Both the position numbers and the translations under genes were made by a program. Positions 16,956 to 25,821 of a stretch of DNA of 64,000 nucleotides are shown piece after piece; position 1 is the first letter of the stretch; every line of letters begins with the position of its first letter. The notes under the pieces were generated by a model that did not search any database, was not told the DNA's origin, and saw nothing but the letters and a program-made list of their open reading frames with translations. Origin of the DNA: Microbulbifer pacificus (GTDB taxonomy: Bacteria; Pseudomonadota; Gammaproteobacteria; Pseudomonadales; Cellvibrionaceae); the NCBI RefSeq assembly GCF_002959965.1, contig NZ_PREV01000026.1:69501-133500 (forward strand), in the 5' to 3' direction.

Positions 16956-19900
16956 CTAGCTTCGTTCAACAAGTTCGATAAGGCGCAAATAACGTGGGTC
17001 TGATGTCAGCTCAGGTTCGGTTTCCTCAATCAGTGCTAGTACCGTCGGTAACTCGTATGGCGGACGGGTAAGGACCTGAGGTGTAACCCTGCTCATCAAA
17101 TCCAGCGTCGCTTCAGGGAATAGAGCTGTAATCGGCCTTACATCACTGATCTCTTGGGCGAACCGGTAGAAGGGATGGTCAATTGTCTCTACCGGCACCA
17201 AGAACTTCTTTACCGCTTCGTAGACGGTCGGGAAGCTATCGCCGGTGTTATCAAGCAGGCGGATCCACGCCTTCATCGATGCAGAGGTCCTGTATCGGCG
17301 TTCTCTCGGCCAGTCCTCGTTGATTAAGGGGACGACAAGTTTTACCCAGCCATTTTCGTTTTTCTGCCCAACCCGCCCCAACCAGAAAATGAACCGGTTC
17401 CGGGTATCGTCAGACATCGCTCGTAAGACTGAACGCATTTCACGTCGTGAAAGGCCGCCCGGCTCATCTGAATGAAACACCCGCATGTAGCCTAGCCATT
17501 CGGCGGCTACCTTTGAGAGGTCGCGATCCCATGAAAACCCTTCGATCCACGGAAAGAGATAAAGCAGGCTCGGCTTGATGATCTCCGCTAACGGCGAGCA
17601 AGGCACTCGGCCGTGAAGAAATCCATTCCAAGCTGGTTCCGCGGCTGAATGCTCTAAGGCCAACATTGGAATAAGGTGTTTCCTGGTCCAGGCAGGATCG
17701 ACAAACATCAGCCAGTTCAGCTTGCTGCACGCTATCGATACGGCATGATCTGAACCCTCACCCGGTGCTGCAAATAGGCGTTCGATACGAGACTTGATGT
17801 GATCTGGTATTAGTGACCCGGCCTCCTGTTTCTCCCCGGGTACCGCATGGAAAAGTGCCTCCGCACACATCCCGATGGGGCCATTGATCGCATGGCTGAA
17901 CGTACGCCGGGACCGTTGAATGACTTTTCCACCTTGGCGGACTTCGCCAAGACCACTCTTAGTGACATTTACTCCGCCACTCAGGATGCCATCAACGATG
18001 TGATCGTAGACATCCCAACCGAGATCGTCATCAAACTCAAGGACCGCGACCAAATTCTGTTTGAGCCATCGACCCAAGGTATAGCGCAGCTCAGCAATGA
18101 CCTCTTGTGGGAGTCGCGCTATTCGATTCAGGAATACCTGTCTCAGCCTGGGCGAAATGTTTGCTGGAAGATCATTGATCATGGACGACCAGAACGCCTC
18201 CGGATAGTCGCCAGACCTTCCCGCAATCGTCAACGCGGACAACGCCTTTCGCGGATTGGCTTTCACCAAACCAGTGAAGGGCCGCTTCTCAGTGAAGCTA
18301 TCAAAGTCACGCTTCAGGTCTTCCTTTGCCCTGGCGACCACGTCGCTCACGGGGAGGTCTAAAACCGTATCTGGGGTCTCGTCCGTACCGATCCACCCTC
18401 CGCGAGATCCCCATTCGATCACCGTCGAGTTCGCTCGACCGTCGCTCCATTCAGGAATGCCGCTGATCATCTCGGCAAGTCGTTCACTGCGATCTACCTT
18501 CAGTTCACAACCCTGTAGCTCAAGATACCGGGCGTATCTGGCGGCGCACTCATCCCGAAATTCAGGGAACTTCTCGTCAGACCAGTGGGAAAGCTTATCG
18601 GGGCCGGCCAAGATGCGGTCGGTGAGTTGATTTTGATTCTCCTGGGAGAACTCTCCCCATCGGTCCACCAGTAGGAAAAGAAGCTCTCGGGCCACGTCGG
18701 TATCCCAGAATGTCTCCTGGTCTAAGGACAAGACTTCTTCGGCAACATGGTCGGCCTCAAAGGCGTCTACTTTGCTGAACGCATACAGCTTTAGCTTCCG
18801 GAAAAAGAACCGGTCTGTCGCAGGCCAAGTCGTTGCATGTGCATTCGCCAGTTCTGGCCACTTGGCAACCATTCGGTCAAAAAGTTGGACGAACCAAGTC
18901 ACGACCTCCGCGGCATCCGAGATGTGTTCTTTTCCCTCAACCGCACGGCCTGGATAGCAGGTCGGTATCCGGAAATAGACAGTCTCGATATCCGTTAGTA
19001 GCCCTGAGGCGACAGTTAGCTGTTCCTCCAGGATGCCAAATACCTGTGGCAATAGATCATCGGAGACATCTAAATCTTCATTGTGCCGCTCAAGGAGCAC
19101 GATTTCCCACTGACCTAGGTCGTCGAAATGAATTTCCTCCCAGGGTACACAAGGCGGCCTGGACTGCCTCAAACCATACGGTGGTTTGATCTCCAATCGC
19201 GGCGCCGCGACCCTCCGGAATTCTCGCAGGACACTGGCTGTCCACCCCTCCGCATTGACCCGTTTCTTGAAGTCGAACCAGTCGCCATTCCACTGGCGAT
19301 TGCGAGGGTCTCGATGGTGTTCGAGGATCAGGCTCCAGATATGGCGAGCACGCTCGTGCAGAACCACCGAGCGTTCCATTTGCCACTCGATCTGTTGCAG
19401 CAGTCGCGGATGCAGTCCGTTCTGCCGAATGGCCCACCAAGCCAGCACCGGGCTATCGATGGACTTGCTGAGCCAGTTGATAAGGTGGCCCAGCCTTATC
19501 GGGGTCGTCTCGAAACCTTCAGCCTGTCGTCCGCCCAACCGATGAGAATCATGCGGATTGTCGTCTTCATAACGCCAGACAAGGAGATTGTCGTTACTGA
19601 CACCCAGTCTGCGATCATCGTCAGAGATGTCCCTCAGATCGTCATCGAGTCCATAAGCGGCCCAGGGATCGAAAACTTCAGCACCGTCGCCATAGCCGCC
19701 ACTCTGTTTGGCTGATCGGACATTCGCATCCAGTACACATACCCATTCAGGATGCGGTACCGGATCAGCCTCCGAGAACAACTTCGCTCCCTGCACTGTG
19801 CGAAGGACATGAGCAACTTGGCCTCGCTCATGAGAGGCCAGATCCTTTGGGTCCTGCTGGCATTTAGCGATTATGGATGCACGCCATCTGCGCGGATCAT

Positions 19901-20762
19901 CGGCCCGGTCGGCCCAGGCTTCCATGCTCCTCCACAGGTCCGGATGATCGGAATAGGCTATGGCTGTGACACCTCGGTCACGCCACTTGGCTTCGATCTC
20001 CTCAGGACGTCCACGGTCAAAGGCATACAGCCTAGACCGGTCATATTGGCCGTCATGGTTAAGGCCCTGAAGAAGATATTTAACTGGTGGGTCTTCCGCC
20101 TGATAGCCAACCAAAACCACGGTATATCGTTCGAGAAGATGCCTAATGAAGTTGGTGGCCCATGCTTCTGAGAGGTAGGCACGTCCGAAGTCTGCGCTGC
20201 TCAGTACGTAGGGGTGACTTTCCGAGGCTACTTCCACCAGGCGCCCGTGTAGATACGTGATTCCCTCTATCTTCGATCCAAAGTTGAGGTCGGGAAAAGC
20301 AGGCGGCACATGCGGGACCAGATGCTCTCCTTGCTGCCCTGCCTCGAACAATCGGTCGAAGTTAGTCGTAACAATCTGCGGCACACCGCTCTGGCTCGAA
20401 GAGATCCGTTTGATCAGACCGTGCTCACGTCCAAAGTCTTTGATCTCTAGGGGAACACTCAGTCGCTCTGTGACCAGAGCGTTAACTTCATCCTTGCCAT
20501 ATTCAAGATGGAGAAGGTTGAAGATTTGGTCGAGTGGGACATTCGCTGCAGATGGATCGTCCAGATGCGGCCGAAACGCGGTCATGATTTCCGAATCTGC
20601 TGGCGGGTCAAAAAACTCTATGACGTGCTGAGTGAGGCCGACAAATGTTGGCATTCCGGATGGTGATGAAACTCCGGCGCCGCACAAAAATACCACTCTG
20701 CCAGCATCACATCGTTCAAGGAGGAGATCCGGGATAGAGGGACCATCGGCAAAAAACCTCAT
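16956..20762 (-). CDS. Large SIR2-family protein, probable anti-phage NADase (DSR-like)
   Basis: A 1268-residue protein. The ATG at 20762 is chosen; a TTG nine bases upstream has a closer purine-rich site. Residues ~20-290 are a SIR2-type NAD-binding domain: VVFLCGAGVSSPSGMPT (GAG at 28-30), VTTNFDRLFE (132-136), the catalytic His in YLHGRL (H172) and LVGYQAEDPPVKYLL (219-231). These are motifs of bacterial SIR2 domains that hydrolyse NAD+ during abortive infection. The remaining ~950 residues are helical with no motif I can name. Size and layout fit defence-associated sirtuins; a DUF4020-type C-terminus is possible but unverified. It is the sole gene on the island, with codon use less GC-rich than its neighbours. 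Confidence 0.87.
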   Translation of the reverse strand: MRFFADGPSIPDLLLERCDAGRVVFLCGAGVSSPSGMPTFVGLTQHVIEFFDPPADSEIMTAFRPHLDDPSAANVPLDQIFNLLHLEYGKDEVNALVTERLSVPLEIKDFGREHGLIKRISSSQSGVPQIVTTNFDRLFEAGQQGEHLVPHVPPAFPDLNFGSKIEGITYLHGRLVEVASESHPYVLSSADFGRAYLSEAWATNFIRHLLERYTVVLVGYQAEDPPVKYLLQGLNHDGQYDRSRLYAFDRGRPEEIEAKWRDRGVTAIAYSDHPDLWRSMEAWADRADDPRRWRASIIAKCQQDPKDLASHERGQVAHVLRTVQGAKLFSEADPVPHPEWVCVLDANVRSAKQSGGYGDGAEVFDPWAAYGLDDDLRDISDDDRRLGVSNDNLLVWRYEDDNPHDSHRLGGRQAEGFETTPIRLGHLINWLSKSIDSPVLAWWAIRQNGLHPRLLQQIEWQMERSVVLHERARHIWSLILEHHRDPRNRQWNGDWFDFKKRVNAEGWTASVLREFRRVAAPRLEIKPPYGLRQSRPPCVPWEEIHFDDLGQWEIVLLERHNEDLDVSDDLLPQVFGILEEQLTVASGLLTDIETVYFRIPTCYPGRAVEGKEHISDAAEVVTWFVQLFDRMVAKWPELANAHATTWPATDRFFFRKLKLYAFSKVDAFEADHVAEEVLSLDQETFWDTDVARELLFLLVDRWGEFSQENQNQLTDRILAGPDKLSHWSDEKFPEFRDECAARYARYLELQGCELKVDRSERLAEMISGIPEWSDGRANSTVIEWGSRGGWIGTDETPDTVLDLPVSDVVARAKEDLKRDFDSFTEKRPFTGLVKANPRKALSALTIAGRSGDYPEAFWSSMINDLPANISPRLRQVFLNRIARLPQEVIAELRYTLGRWLKQNLVAVLEFDDDLGWDVYDHIVDGILSGGVNVTKSGLGEVRQGGKVIQRSRRTFSHAINGPIGMCAEALFHAVPGEKQEAGSLIPDHIKSRIERLFAAPGEGSDHAVSIACSKLNWLMFVDPAWTRKHLIPMLALEHSAAEPAWNGFLHGRVPCSPLAEIIKPSLLYLFPWIEGFSWDRDLSKVAAEWLGYMRVFHSDEPGGLSRREMRSVLRAMSDDTRNRFIFWLGRVGQKNENGWVKLVVPLINEDWPRERRYRTSASMKAWIRLLDNTGDSFPTVYEAVKKFLVPVETIDHPFYRFAQEISDVRPITALFPEATLDLMSRVTPQVLTRPPYELPTVLALIEETEPELTSDPRYLRLIELVERS

Positions 20763-20976
20763 ACACAGCAACGCCTCTTAACATCGTGGATTTTCAACCG
20801 AGCACACCATAGACAATCACCCTTTCGAAGGAGCGTTTATCTACCTATGCGGCGCGGAGACCGCGTGACCGTGCAGTTGACAGATAGTACCAATACGAGC
20901 CCTAGAAAATAAACTGACTCCTCTTGATAAAAGACACAAGAGCCCAAGAGAAGATTGCGATGCAAACGATTGAGAA

Positions 20977-21006
20977 AAGAAAAGGCGCCACAAGGGCGCC
21001 TTTTTT
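20977..21006. terminator. Terminator after guaA (bidirectional)
   Basis: A stem AAAGGCGCC (20981-20989) / GGCGCCTTT (20995-21003). It is flanked by T-rich sequence on the right and by A-rich sequence on the left, which reads as T-rich on the minus strand. It ends the leftward guaB-guaA transcript 20 bases after the guaA stop. Confidence 0.82.
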
Positions 21007-21025
21007 CAATATTGGCAACGAGGAC

Positions 21026-22603
21026 CTATTCCCACTCAATAGTAGCCGGCGGCTTGCTGGACACATCGTAAGTCACACGAGAGATATTCTCGATCTCGTT
21101 GATGATGCGATTGGACACTTTCTCGATCAGCTCATACGGCAGGTGCGCCCAGCGCGCCGTCATGAAGTCCACAGTTTCTACCGCGCGCAGCGCCACCACA
21201 TATTCATAGCGACGGCCGTCGCCCACCACACCCACGGATTTGACCGGCAGGAACACCACAAACGCCTGGCTGGTTTTGTGGTACCAGTCCGCCTTGTGCA
21301 GCTCCTCGATAAAGATCGCGTCCGCTTCGCGCAGGATATCTGCGTACTCTTTTTTCACTTCACCAAGGATACGCACGCCCAGCCCCGGGCCCGGGAAGGG
21401 GTGGCGGTACACCATGTCGTAGGGCAGCCCCAGCTCCAGGCCGATCTTGCGCACTTCGTCTTTGAACAGTTCGCGCAGCGGCTCCACCAGTTCAAACGCC
21501 ATGTCTTCCGGCAGGCCGCCCACATTGTGGTGGGACTTGATCACGTGTGCCTTGCCGGTTTTGGCGGCGGCGGATTCGATCACGTCCGGGTAAATCGTGC
21601 CCTGTGCCAGGAACTTCACGTCCTGCAGCGCGGCGGCTTCCTTGTCGAAAATTTCGATGAAGGTGTTGCCAATGATCTTGCGCTTGGCCTCCGGCTCGTC
21701 CACCCCGGCGAGGCGGGATAGGAACGCGTCTTCGGCATCAGAGCGGATCACGCGCACGCCCATGTTGTCAGCGAACATCTGCATGACCTGATCGCCTTCG
21801 TTTTTGCGCAACAGACCGTTGTCCACGAACACACAGGTCAGCTGGTCACCAATGGCCTTGTGCAGCAGCGCCGCCACTACGGAGCTGTCGACACCGCCGG
21901 ACAAGCCCAGCAATACTTTTGCGTTACCCACCTGTGCGCGCACCTTGGCGATAGAATCCTCGATGATGTTTTCCGGGGTCCAGAGTTTTTCACAGCCGCA
22001 TAGCTCGATCACGAAGTGTTCGTAAATGCGGTTGCCCTGCAGGGTGTGGGTCACTTCCGGATGGAACTGCACCCCGAAGAAGTTCTTTTCCGCGTGGTAC
22101 ATACCGGCGATCGGACAGCTCGGCGTGGAAGCCATCAGCTCGAAGCCTTCCGGCATTTCCACCACCTTGTCGCCGTGGCTCATCCACACGTCCAGCAGCG
22201 CCTTGCCGCTGTCATCCAGGTGGTCCTTGATGTCGTGCAGCAGCGCGGACTTTCCCTCCACGGTGACCTGCGCGTAACCGAATTCACGCACATTGCTGCC
22301 TTCCACCGCACCGCCCAATTGGTGCGCCATGGTCTGCATGCCATAGCAGATGCCCAGCACCGGTACACCCAGTTCGAACACCGCCTGCGGCGCGCGCGGG
22401 GAGCCCTCTTCCGGCACGGATTCCGGGCCGCCGGCAAGGATGATGCCTTTCGGCGCGTATTCGCGGATTTCCTCATCGCTCATATCGAAAGCGCGGATCT
22501 CGGAAAACACGCCCAGTTCACGCACGCGGCGGGCGATCAGTTGGGTGTACTGGGAACCGAAGTCGAGGATCAGGATTCGGCTGGAATGGATGTCTTGGCT
22601 CAT
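21026..22603 (-). CDS. guaA: GMP synthase (glutamine-hydrolysing)
   Basis: A 525-residue enzyme converting XMP, ATP and glutamine to GMP in purine synthesis. The N-terminal class I amidotransferase domain shows the nucleophile C86 in GICYGMQ and the His/Glu pair (H181, E183) in FHPEVTHT. The ATP-pyrophosphatase domain shows the loop SGGVDSS (235-241). The C-terminal dimerisation domain ends in PPATIEWE. The gene is intact, but its last ~115 bases may derive from the island, because a diverged second copy of that end sits 4.4 kb downstream. It follows guaB in an operon with a 119-base gap containing a long hairpin. Confidence 0.98.
   Translation of the reverse strand: MSQDIHSSRILILDFGSQYTQLIARRVRELGVFSEIRAFDMSDEEIREYAPKGIILAGGPESVPEEGSPRAPQAVFELGVPVLGICYGMQTMAHQLGGAVEGSNVREFGYAQVTVEGKSALLHDIKDHLDDSGKALLDVWMSHGDKVVEMPEGFELMASTPSCPIAGMYHAEKNFFGVQFHPEVTHTLQGNRIYEHFVIELCGCEKLWTPENIIEDSIAKVRAQVGNAKVLLGLSGGVDSSVVAALLHKAIGDQLTCVFVDNGLLRKNEGDQVMQMFADNMGVRVIRSDAEDAFLSRLAGVDEPEAKRKIIGNTFIEIFDKEAAALQDVKFLAQGTIYPDVIESAAAKTGKAHVIKSHHNVGGLPEDMAFELVEPLRELFKDEVRKIGLELGLPYDMVYRHPFPGPGLGVRILGEVKKEYADILREADAIFIEELHKADWYHKTSQAFVVFLPVKSVGVVGDGRRYEYVVALRAVETVDFMTARWAHLPYELIEKVSNRIINEIENISRVTYDVSSKPPATIEWE
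21120..21136. repeat. Candidate att core, right copy (within guaA)
   Basis: TTCTCGATCAGCTCATA inside the last codons of intact guaA, identical to 16697-16713. Left of it, the two guaA ends remain homologous down to the stop codons; right of it, homology to the displaced copy ends. Confidence 0.6.
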
Positions 22604-22630
22604 GGCTTACTCGTAACGGTTTTATAAACG

Positions 22631-22657
22631 GCAAACGGACCTATGAGGTCCGTTTGC
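22631..22657. other. Perfect 11-bp hairpin between guaB and guaA
   Basis: GCAAACGGACC and its exact reverse complement enclose a 5-base loop (TATGA). No T run follows on either strand, so it is unlikely to be a simple terminator. It may stabilise or attenuate the guaB-guaA message. Confidence 0.7.
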
Positions 22658-22722
22658 GGTTCACTTTCAAGTGCACTTCTAGTCTTTTAACCGGGGCCAA
22701 ACCCCAGCTGGGATTTGGTCTG

Positions 22723-24213
22723 TCAGCGGCCGCCTACGGGGTAGTTCGGCGCTTCCTTGGTGATCTGCACATCGTGTACATGGGATTCCCCCATACCCGC
22801 AGCGGTTACCCGTACAAACTGCGGCTTGGTGCGCATGGTTTCCATATCCACACTGCCGGTATAGCCCATCGCGGAGCGCAGGCCACCCATCATCTGGTGC
22901 ACGATGGCGGAAATCGGGCCCTTGTACGGCACGCGACCTTCGATACCTTCCGGCACCAGCTTTTCCGCGCCCTTGCTGGCATCCTGAAAATAGCGGTCAG
23001 AAGAGCCCTGGGTGCGAGACATGGCACCGAGGGAGCCCATGCCGCGGTAGGATTTGTAGGTACGCCCCTGATACAGCTCCACTTCACCCGGTGCCTCTTC
23101 GGTACCGGCAAACATGGAGCCCATCATTACGGAGTAGGCACCGGCGGCGATGGCCTTGGAGATATCCCCGGAGAAGCGGATACCACCATCGGCGATCAGC
23201 GGCACGCCAGTGCCCTCCAGCGCCTTGGCGACTTCGGCAATGGCGGAGACCTGGGGCACGCCGATGCCGGTTACGATACGTGTGGTACAGATGGAGCCGG
23301 GGCCGATGCCCACCTTGACCGCATCTGCACCGGCTTCCGCCAGGGCAATCGCGGCTTCCGCGGTAGCAATGTTGCCGCCGATCACATCCACCTGTGGATG
23401 CATTTCCTTGATGCGACGCACGCGATCGATCACGTTCTTGCTGTGACCGTGGGCGGTATCCACCACCAACACATCCACGCCCGCTTCCACCAGTGCCGCC
23501 ACGCGGTCATCGGTGTCAGGGCTGGTGCCAACAGAGGCGCCCACACGCAGGCGGCCGTCACTGTCTTTACAGGAATTGGGGTACTTCTCGGCCTTGTTGT
23601 AATCCTTGACGGTAATCAGGCCCTTGAGGTCGAACTTGTCGTTCACCACCAGCACTTTCTCGATGCGGTGCTTGTGCAACAATTCGCGCACCTCTGACGG
23701 AGAAGCGCCTTCGTCACAGGTTACCAGGTGCTCTTTTGACGTCATGATACTGGCAACAGGCACATCCAGATTGGTCTGGAAGCGCACGTCACGGCTGGTG
23801 ACGATACCTACCAGGCTGCCCTTGTCCATTACCGGCACACCGGAAATATTGTGGTGGGTAGTGAGCGCGATCAGCTCACGCACCGTGGCGTCGGCTTCGA
23901 TGGTAATGGGATCTTTCACCACACCGGCTTCGAACTTCTTCACCGCGCGTACCGCGAGAGCCTGTTCCTCGATGGACATGCTCTTGTGAATGATGCCGAT
24001 ACCACCTTCCTGCGCCAGCGCAATGGCCAGACGCGACTCGGTCACGGTATCCATCGCGGCGGACACCAGCGGAATATTCAGGGTGATATTGCGAGACAGC
24101 TTGGTTTTCAGGGAAACATCCTTCGCAGTAACCTCGGAGTAACCGGGCACAAGCAGGACGTCGTCGAAAGTGAGGGCTTCGCGCGCGATGCGCAGAGATT
24201 CAGACATGGACAC
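22723..24213 (-). CDS. guaB: Inosine-5'-monophosphate dehydrogenase
   Basis: A 496-residue NAD-dependent enzyme converting IMP to XMP, the step before GuaA. It opens with [17 protein letters not shown]. Two CBS domains (about 95-205) interrupt the barrel ([30 protein letters not shown]). The catalytic cysteine is in [15 protein letters not shown] and the flap in [12 protein letters not shown]. The GTG start at 24213 has GAGG five bases upstream; the ATG two codons later is an alternative. It is the first gene of guaB-guaA and diverges from xseA. Confidence 0.97.
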   Translation of the reverse strand: MSMSESLRIAREALTFDDVLLVPGYSEVTAKDVSLKTKLSRNITLNIPLVSAAMDTVTESRLAIALAQEGGIGIIHKSMSIEEQALAVRAVKKFEAGVVKDPITIEADATVRELIALTTHHNISGVPVMDKGSLVGIVTSRDVRFQTNLDVPVASIMTSKEHLVTCDEGASPSEVRELLHKHRIEKVLVVNDKFDLKGLITVKDYNKAEKYPNSCKDSDGRLRVGASVGTSPDTDDRVAALVEAGVDVLVVDTAHGHSKNVIDRVRRIKEMHPQVDVIGGNIATAEAAIALAEAGADAVKVGIGPGSICTTRIVTGIGVPQVSAIAEVAKALEGTGVPLIADGGIRFSGDISKAIAAGAYSVMMGSMFAGTEEAPGEVELYQGRTYKSYRGMGSLGAMSRTQGSSDRYFQDASKGAEKLVPEGIEGRVPYKGPISAIVHQMMGGLRSAMGYTGSVDMETMRTKPQFVRVTAAGMGESHVHDVQITKEAPNYPVGGR

Positions 24214-24368
24214 TCAAACCTCAAACTGAGCGGGAATGGGTATCGGCGCGATTATAGCCGCATCGCTTGCGGAAACAAAAGACTATTTTCCCCAGATTGG
24301 CAAAACTCTTTACCCGAGCGGACTTCCTTGCAATATTGGCCGCCCTGACTGGACCGTTTGAGAACGAG

Positions 24369-25733
24369 ATGCCTGATTCCCCCCCGGTTACCCCCCTCTC
24401 CCGCTCTCCCCTTCCCACCGACGGCCGTCCCGTCCTGACGGTCAGCGATCTCAACCGGGAGGTGAAGCAGTTGCTGGAAGGCAGTGTGCCACTGTTGTGG
24501 GTGAGCGGGGAGATCTCCAATTTTGCCGCCCCCAGCTCCGGGCACTGGTACTTTACCCTCAAGGACGCCCGCGCCCAGGTGCGCTGCGCCATGTTCCGCG
24601 GCCGCAACCAGATGGTCCGGTTTCGCCCCGCCAACGGCCGCGAGATTCTCGCCCGCGCCCGCGTCAGCCTGTACGAGGGCCGCGGCGAGTTCCAGCTGAT
24701 CGTCGAACATATGGAAGAGGCGGGATTCGGCGCCCTGATGCGTCAGCTGGAAGAATTGAAAGCCAGACTGCAGGCCGAGGGCCTGTTCGATCTCGCGCGC
24801 AAAAAAGCCCTGCCCTACCTGCCCGCCACCATCGGTATCATTACCTCCCCCACCGGCGCCGCCGTGCGGGATATGATCCAGGTGCTCGGACGGCGCTATC
24901 CCGCGGCAAACATCGAATTGATCCCGGTGCAGGTGCAGGGGCAGGGAGCGGCACAACAGATTGCCCGCGCCATCGAACTGGCCGGCCGTCTACAGCGCCA
25001 CGACCTTTTAATCGTTGGCCGCGGCGGCGGCTCGCTGGAGGATCTGTGGTCATTTAACGAAGAGATCGTCGCGCGCGCCCTGGCGGCCTGCCCCATTCCC
25101 ACCATTTCCGCGGTCGGTCACGAGACCGATACCACCATTGCCGATCTGGTAGCGGACGTGCGCGCCCCGACGCCCTCCGCCGCCGCGGAAATTGCCAGCG
25201 CCAACGCCGCCGCACTCAGCGAGGAAATTGAGAGTGTCCGCTGGCGCCTGACACGAGCAACGGACCTGCTGCTTCGCCACTTGCGCCAGCAGGTACAGGT
25301 CGTGGGGAATCGCATCCGACACCCCCGCGAGCAGCTGCAGAACCGCGCACAGCGCCTGGACCACCTGGAAATACGTCTGCGCACCGCCATACGCAATCGC
25401 ACCAATGGCCATACCCTGCGTCTGGAGCAACTGCGACGCGCACTCACCCAGGTCCATCCCCGCCATCGTATAGAGCGCGCTCAGGTAGCGCTGGCGCAGC
25501 ATACTCACGGCCTACACAAATCCGCCCTGGCCCTGCTACAGCAAAAGCGGGAAAAAGTACTCCACTCCGCCCAGCTCCTGCACAGTGTGAGCCCACTTGC
25601 GGTGCTTGAGCGCGGCTACGCCATTGTTCAGGGCGACGACAAGCAGATCATTCGACGCGCCAGGGACACGTATTCCGGACAAAGAATCCACACAAAACTC
25701 GCCGAAGGGGAAATTACTGCAATTATCGAATAA
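24369..25733 (+). CDS. xseA: Exodeoxyribonuclease VII large subunit
   Basis: A catalytic subunit of 454 residues that degrades single-stranded DNA with XseB. The N-terminal OB-fold (VLTVSDLNREVKQLLEG, VSGEISNFAAPSSGHWYFTL) is followed by the catalytic domain (ALPYLPATIGIITSPTGAA, DLLIVGRGGGSLEDLW, AVGHETDTTIADLVAD) and a long coiled-coil region. The ATG at 24369 is chosen because the longer frame from 24267 adds an atypical basic leader. The small subunit xseB is not adjacent. It diverges from guaB, an arrangement common in gammaproteobacteria. Confidence 0.95.
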   Translation: MPDSPPVTPLSRSPLPTDGRPVLTVSDLNREVKQLLEGSVPLLWVSGEISNFAAPSSGHWYFTLKDARAQVRCAMFRGRNQMVRFRPANGREILARARVSLYEGRGEFQLIVEHMEEAGFGALMRQLEELKARLQAEGLFDLARKKALPYLPATIGIITSPTGAAVRDMIQVLGRRYPAANIELIPVQVQGQGAAQQIARAIELAGRLQRHDLLIVGRGGGSLEDLWSFNEEIVARALAACPIPTISAVGHETDTTIADLVADVRAPTPSAAAEIASANAAALSEEIESVRWRLTRATDLLLRHLRQQVQVVGNRIRHPREQLQNRAQRLDHLEIRLRTAIRNRTNGHTLRLEQLRRALTQVHPRHRIERAQVALAQHTHGLHKSALALLQQKREKVLHSAQLLHSVSPLAVLERGYAIVQGDDKQIIRRARDTYSGQRIHTKLAEGEITAIIE

Positions 25734-25821
25734 CGAAAGTATTTTTTTCTCTTGCAACCATATTTTGCATCATCACTCTACGATAGCCAGATCATTTTTC
25801 TCGCGGAAGGTGGAGTAATTC

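Larger units (their letters stand above)
16603..21136. mobile_element. Integrase-less genomic island inserted in the 3' end of guaA
   Basis: About 4.5 kb bounded by two direct copies of the last ~38 codons of guaA: the displaced copy at 16603-16717 and the one still joined to guaA at 21026-21142. The only sizeable gene inside is the SIR2-family gene. The 238 bases before it (16718-16955) and the 263 after it (20763-21025) hold no recognisable integrase, excisionase or transposase. The interior is visibly less GC-rich than the flanks. The 3' end of guaA is, to my knowledge, a recurrent integration site for genomic islands. The element is therefore inferred to be a remnant, or one moved by an integrase acting in trans. 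Confidence 0.8.
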
